A stretch of 64,000 nucleotides of DNA from Myxococcus xanthus. GTDB taxonomy: Bacteria > Myxococcota > Myxococcia > Myxococcales > Myxococcaceae. Within the stretch, counting starts at the first letter, position 1; each line of letters opens with the position of its first letter. The translations under genes were made by a program, and so were the position numbers. Positions 61,792 to 64,000 of this stretch are shown piece after piece. Under the pieces are notes generated by a model. It was given only the letters and a program-made list of their open reading frames with translations, made no database searches and was not told the origin of the DNA. The stretch is taken from the NCBI RefSeq assembly GCF_900106535.1, contig NZ_FNOH01000013.1, forward strand, positions 1 through 64,000, written 5' to 3'.

Positions 61792-62511
61792 TTACGGGGT
61801 GTGGCGCGCCTTCAGGTGCGTGTCGTAGTGCTGTTGCAGCGCGGCGAAGTAACCGCGCTCCTCCCAGAGCGCGGCGATGAGGCGCTCCGTCAAGGTCTTC
61901 ACCTCGGCGCTCTCGCCCGGCTCGGGCGTACGGGGGCCGAGGGCGTCGGAGCTGAAGAAGGCGCGAGTGGCCTCGGCCATGAGCAGGCGGCTGCCGACGA
62001 AGAGCCGGCGGAGGGCCTGATTGACGGGGCGCGGGTCCAACTCCGCGCAGGCGGCGACGATGGCGTCGTGAATCTTCCCGGGCAGCGGGCCCTCCATGTC
62101 CTCGGGCCTCAGGTCGCCACGGTCCATGGCATGGTTGAGCAGGTAGCCGTGGTGCAGCGCTGATGACGCCACGTCCACGCAGTCCTTCACCCACAAGACG
62201 AAGAAGATCTTGCGGAACACCTTGCGCACCGGGAAGAGCACCAGGCCCTTCATGTAGCTCATCAGTCGGCCGCCCGCCGTCCGGCCAACGTGTGAGCCGG
62301 CGAGGACCTCCACCGCCTGGGCCGGCCTGGGAAGGCCGTGTTCGGAGAGGATGGTGAGGACCATGCTCTCGCGGGCCTGCCGGAGTGCGTAGTCATCCAG
62401 AAAGGGGACGGGGATGAGCGGCGTCAGGCCGGACACGACGGCGAGAAAGGCCACGCGGCCCAAGACGGGGGGCAGCTCGTTCTCGGAAGGACGGGGCTTC
62501 GGCTCGGTCAT
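61792..62511 (-). CDS. Unknown membrane-associated protein
   Basis: A 239-residue protein with a hydrophobic segment near residues 17-37 (VLGRVAFLAVVSGLTPLIPV) and a possible second near 95-110 (VFRKIFFVLWVKDC). The PVPFLDDY motif and HGYLLNHAMDRGDL segments look conserved. I do not recognise the family. The start codon ATG 62511 overlaps a CATATG pair and lacks a Shine-Dalgarno sequence. It is convergent with the DUF4105 gene. Confidence 0.65.
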   Translation of the reverse strand: MTEPKPRPSENELPPVLGRVAFLAVVSGLTPLIPVPFLDDYALRQARESMVLTILSEHGLPRPAQAVEVLAGSHVGRTAGGRLMSYMKGLVLFPVRKVFRKIFFVLWVKDCVDVASSALHHGYLLNHAMDRGDLRPEDMEGPLPGKIHDAIVAACAELDPRPVNQALRRLFVGSRLLMAEATRAFFSSDALGPRTPEPGESAEVKTLTERLIAALWEERGYFAALQQHYDTHLKARHTP

Positions 62512-62525
62512 ATGACGTTCATATG
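62509..62525. repeat. Paired CATATG at the start of the membrane protein gene
   Basis: CATATG (62509-62514) and CATATG (62520-62525) are five bases apart, the first containing the complement of the start codon of the leftward gene. The A+T-rich element is exceptional in this G+C-rich region and may include a -10 element or operator. Confidence 0.35.
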
Positions 62526-62600
62526 CCCATCGGGCCCGGCGATTGCGCGAGCCCTGAAGGCGGGGAGGGTGTTGGCTGGCCTCCAGCCGGGCGTCGTGGC

Positions 62601-63557
62601 TCAGGCCTTTCGTTCCCCCTGGGCGTGGGGCTGCAGCAGGACATAGAGGGTGCTCATCACCGGCGTGGGGACGCCCCGCGCGCGGCCCCGGCGCACCACC
62701 GAGCCCTGGAGGTATTCGACCTCCAGCGGCTTGCCGTTCTCCAGGTCGCCCAGCATGGATGGGCGCATGTGGGCGGGCAGCCCGTCCATGTACTGCACCA
62801 GGGCGTCCGGCGTGCGCGTGGTGGTGATGCCCTCCGCGGCGGCGACGCTGAGCACCTCGGCGGCGGCTTGCCGGAACACCTCGCGGAAGGCCGGATTGTC
62901 CCGGAGGGCGCCCACGGGCAGCCGGGACGCGGTGCTGAACGCGGACATGCAGGCGAGGAAGGACAGCTTGTCCCAGAGCGCTCCGCGCGCATCCGCCACG
63001 GCCTCCACGGTGATGCCCGCGCCGGCCAGCGCGTCCCGCAGGGACTGTGCCCGGTCGGAGATGCGCGAGGTGTCACCGAATACTTCTCCGAGCACGATTC
63101 GATGGTTCGTTCCGGTCTGGGTGATGACGCCTGGCTCGCTGATGGCGGTGGAGATGTACGTGGTGCCGCCCAGGACGGCGGCTTCGCCCACGGCGGCGGC
63201 CACTTCGGAGGGGCTGTCCACGCCGTTCTGCAAGGTGAGCACGAAGGGCGGCGTTTCGCCCGGCGCCGGTGCGCCTCGCGCGGAGAGCAACGTCTTCACC
63301 GCGGGGAGCACGGAAGCGACGTCGTAGTTCTTCACCGCGAGGACCACGACGTCCACGGGGCCGAAGCGCTGGACGTCATCGTCGGCCTTGACCGCGACCG
63401 TGAAGTCTCCTTCGGCGCCGTGGATGGTGAGCCCGTGTTCCCGCATGGCGCGCAGGTGCGCTCCGCGCGCGAGGAACGTCACGTCATGCCCGGCGCGGAC
63501 CAGCTTCGCGCCGAAGAAACCACCGACGCCTCCAGACCCCAAGATGGCGAATCGCAT
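62601..63557 (-). CDS. panE: 2-dehydropantoate 2-reductase (ketopantoate reductase)
   Basis: A 318-residue ApbA/PanE-family NADPH-dependent reductase. The Rossmann motif GSGGVGGFFGAKL (residues 7-19) binds NADPH; the catalytic Lys is in ALWDKLSFLACMS and the acidic residue in SMLGDLENGKPLEVEYLQG. It reduces 2-dehydropantoate to pantoate in coenzyme A biosynthesis. Several conserved Asn around the Lys are replaced, so a related substrate is possible. ATG 63557 lacks a strong ribosome binding site. It is 89 bp upstream of the next leftward gene. Confidence 0.85.
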   Translation of the reverse strand: MRFAILGSGGVGGFFGAKLVRAGHDVTFLARGAHLRAMREHGLTIHGAEGDFTVAVKADDDVQRFGPVDVVVLAVKNYDVASVLPAVKTLLSARGAPAPGETPPFVLTLQNGVDSPSEVAAAVGEAAVLGGTTYISTAISEPGVITQTGTNHRIVLGEVFGDTSRISDRAQSLRDALAGAGITVEAVADARGALWDKLSFLACMSAFSTASRLPVGALRDNPAFREVFRQAAAEVLSVAAAEGITTTRTPDALVQYMDGLPAHMRPSMLGDLENGKPLEVEYLQGSVVRRGRARGVPTPVMSTLYVLLQPHAQGERKA

Positions 63558-63709
63558 GGCGCGGAAGATAACCGCACGTCCCCAGCGGGGCAGGGTTGAA
63601 TCACGCGCTCGCACTTCGCGCATCAGCGAGCGAGGCCGCTGTGTTGGAGCACAGTCGCACGACGAGGCGGCCTGCTCGAGCCGCCTCTCCGCGACGACTT
63701 CAATGGTCC

Positions 63710-64000
63710 TCAGCGGGTCAACGACACAGTGACCTTGGGCTCCTCGGGAGGCGGGTGCCACGCCAGGGGGCTCGGAGGCGGCGCGGCCTCGCGGACCATG
63801 GGGCGGTGCCGTGCGATGAACGCCGCGGAGTTCTCCGGGCTGGCGCATGCGGAGAGGATGAGCTCGGGCGTCACGAAGGCGGTGGCGATGGCGTCCGCGA
63901 CCCGTGCGTCCTTGCTGCCAGCGGCCAGCAAATCAATCACATGCGGAGGCGGCGGCTGGAGCAGGGTGTTGGTCCAGTGCGTCGCCGGCGCGGTGGCGGC
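63710..64000 (-). CDS. Partial unknown protein at the right edge
   Basis: The C-terminal 96 residues of a leftward gene that runs off the window; the reading frame is open from 64000 to TGA at 63710. It is helical and Pro-rich at the end (HPPPEEPKVTVSLTR). No domain is recognised. The upstream part has an ATHWTNTLLQPPPPH stretch. Function is unknown. Confidence 0.6.
   Translation of the reverse strand, partial: AATAPATHWTNTLLQPPPPHVIDLLAAGSKDARVADAIATAFVTPELILSACASPENSAAFIARHRPMVREAAPPPSPLAWHPPPEEPKVTVSLTR

Overview
This window is chromosomal DNA from a myxobacterium that is almost certainly Myxococcus xanthus or a very close relative. The evidence is the very high G+C with a strong preference for G or C at third codon positions, three eukaryote-like (Hanks) Ser/Thr kinases, several FHA proteins, and recognisable M. 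xanthus genes: tgl (type IV pilus secretin pilotin), fruA (developmental response regulator) and the Tad-like Kil locus. From memory, the gene order also matches the M. xanthus DK1622 stretch running from the rpl/rpo operons (around MXAN_3070) to about MXAN_3120. Species identity is an inference because no alignment was run.

Layout. Positions 1-13220 hold a dense translation/transcription block: the 3' end of tuf, rpmG, tRNA-Trp(CCA), secE, nusG, rplK, rplA, an L10-leader region, rplJ, rplL, rpoB and rpoC, closed by a strong intrinsic terminator. Positions 13256-22317 hold two phasin-like coiled-coil proteins coupled to a lytic transglycosylase, then an apparent operon of two unknown proteins, tgl, a RodZ-like helix-turn-helix membrane protein and recO. 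A PfkB sugar kinase, a GyrI-like protein, an unknown protein and an OPT transporter follow. Positions 22333-36513 form a signalling island: a 1274-residue kinase/AAA/TPR protein, a Cys-rich lipoprotein, a second kinase, an FHA-containing sigma-54 activator, a YjbR-like protein, a repeat plus cyclic-nucleotide-binding protein, a PAS histidine kinase and a membrane-anchored kinase with a PEGA-like C-terminus. glyQ and glyS follow.

Positions 39792-50586 contain the most notable system: two exported lipoproteins, an RHH-FHA protein, a prepilin peptidase, a CpaC/RcpA-type secretin, an FHA-CpaF fusion ATPase and a double-FHA membrane protein with a TPR-like tail. Pilins and the TadB/TadC platform proteins are absent here. 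This fits one of the two loci reported for the M. xanthus Kil apparatus, which mediates contact-dependent prey killing.

Positions 50596-64000 carry polA, a run of leftward genes (unknown, gluzincin-type peptidase, DivIVA, HEAT-repeat protein), a zinc-ribbon J-domain gene, an RDD/SpoIIM membrane pair, fruA with a long regulatory upstream region, an orphan MbtH-like gene, a DUF4105 gene, an unknown membrane protein, a ketopantoate reductase and a partial gene at the right edge.

Themes. FHA domains (five copies in four proteins) lie close to three Ser/Thr kinases, which suggests phosphothreonine signalling, including into the Tad-like machine. Several genes (glyQ, the first Kil lipoprotein, the FHA-CpaF gene, polA, DUF4105) have promoter-like hexamers only a few bases before the ATG, suggesting leaderless or near-leaderless transcripts. 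I saw no insertion sequence, prophage, CRISPR array or replication origin.
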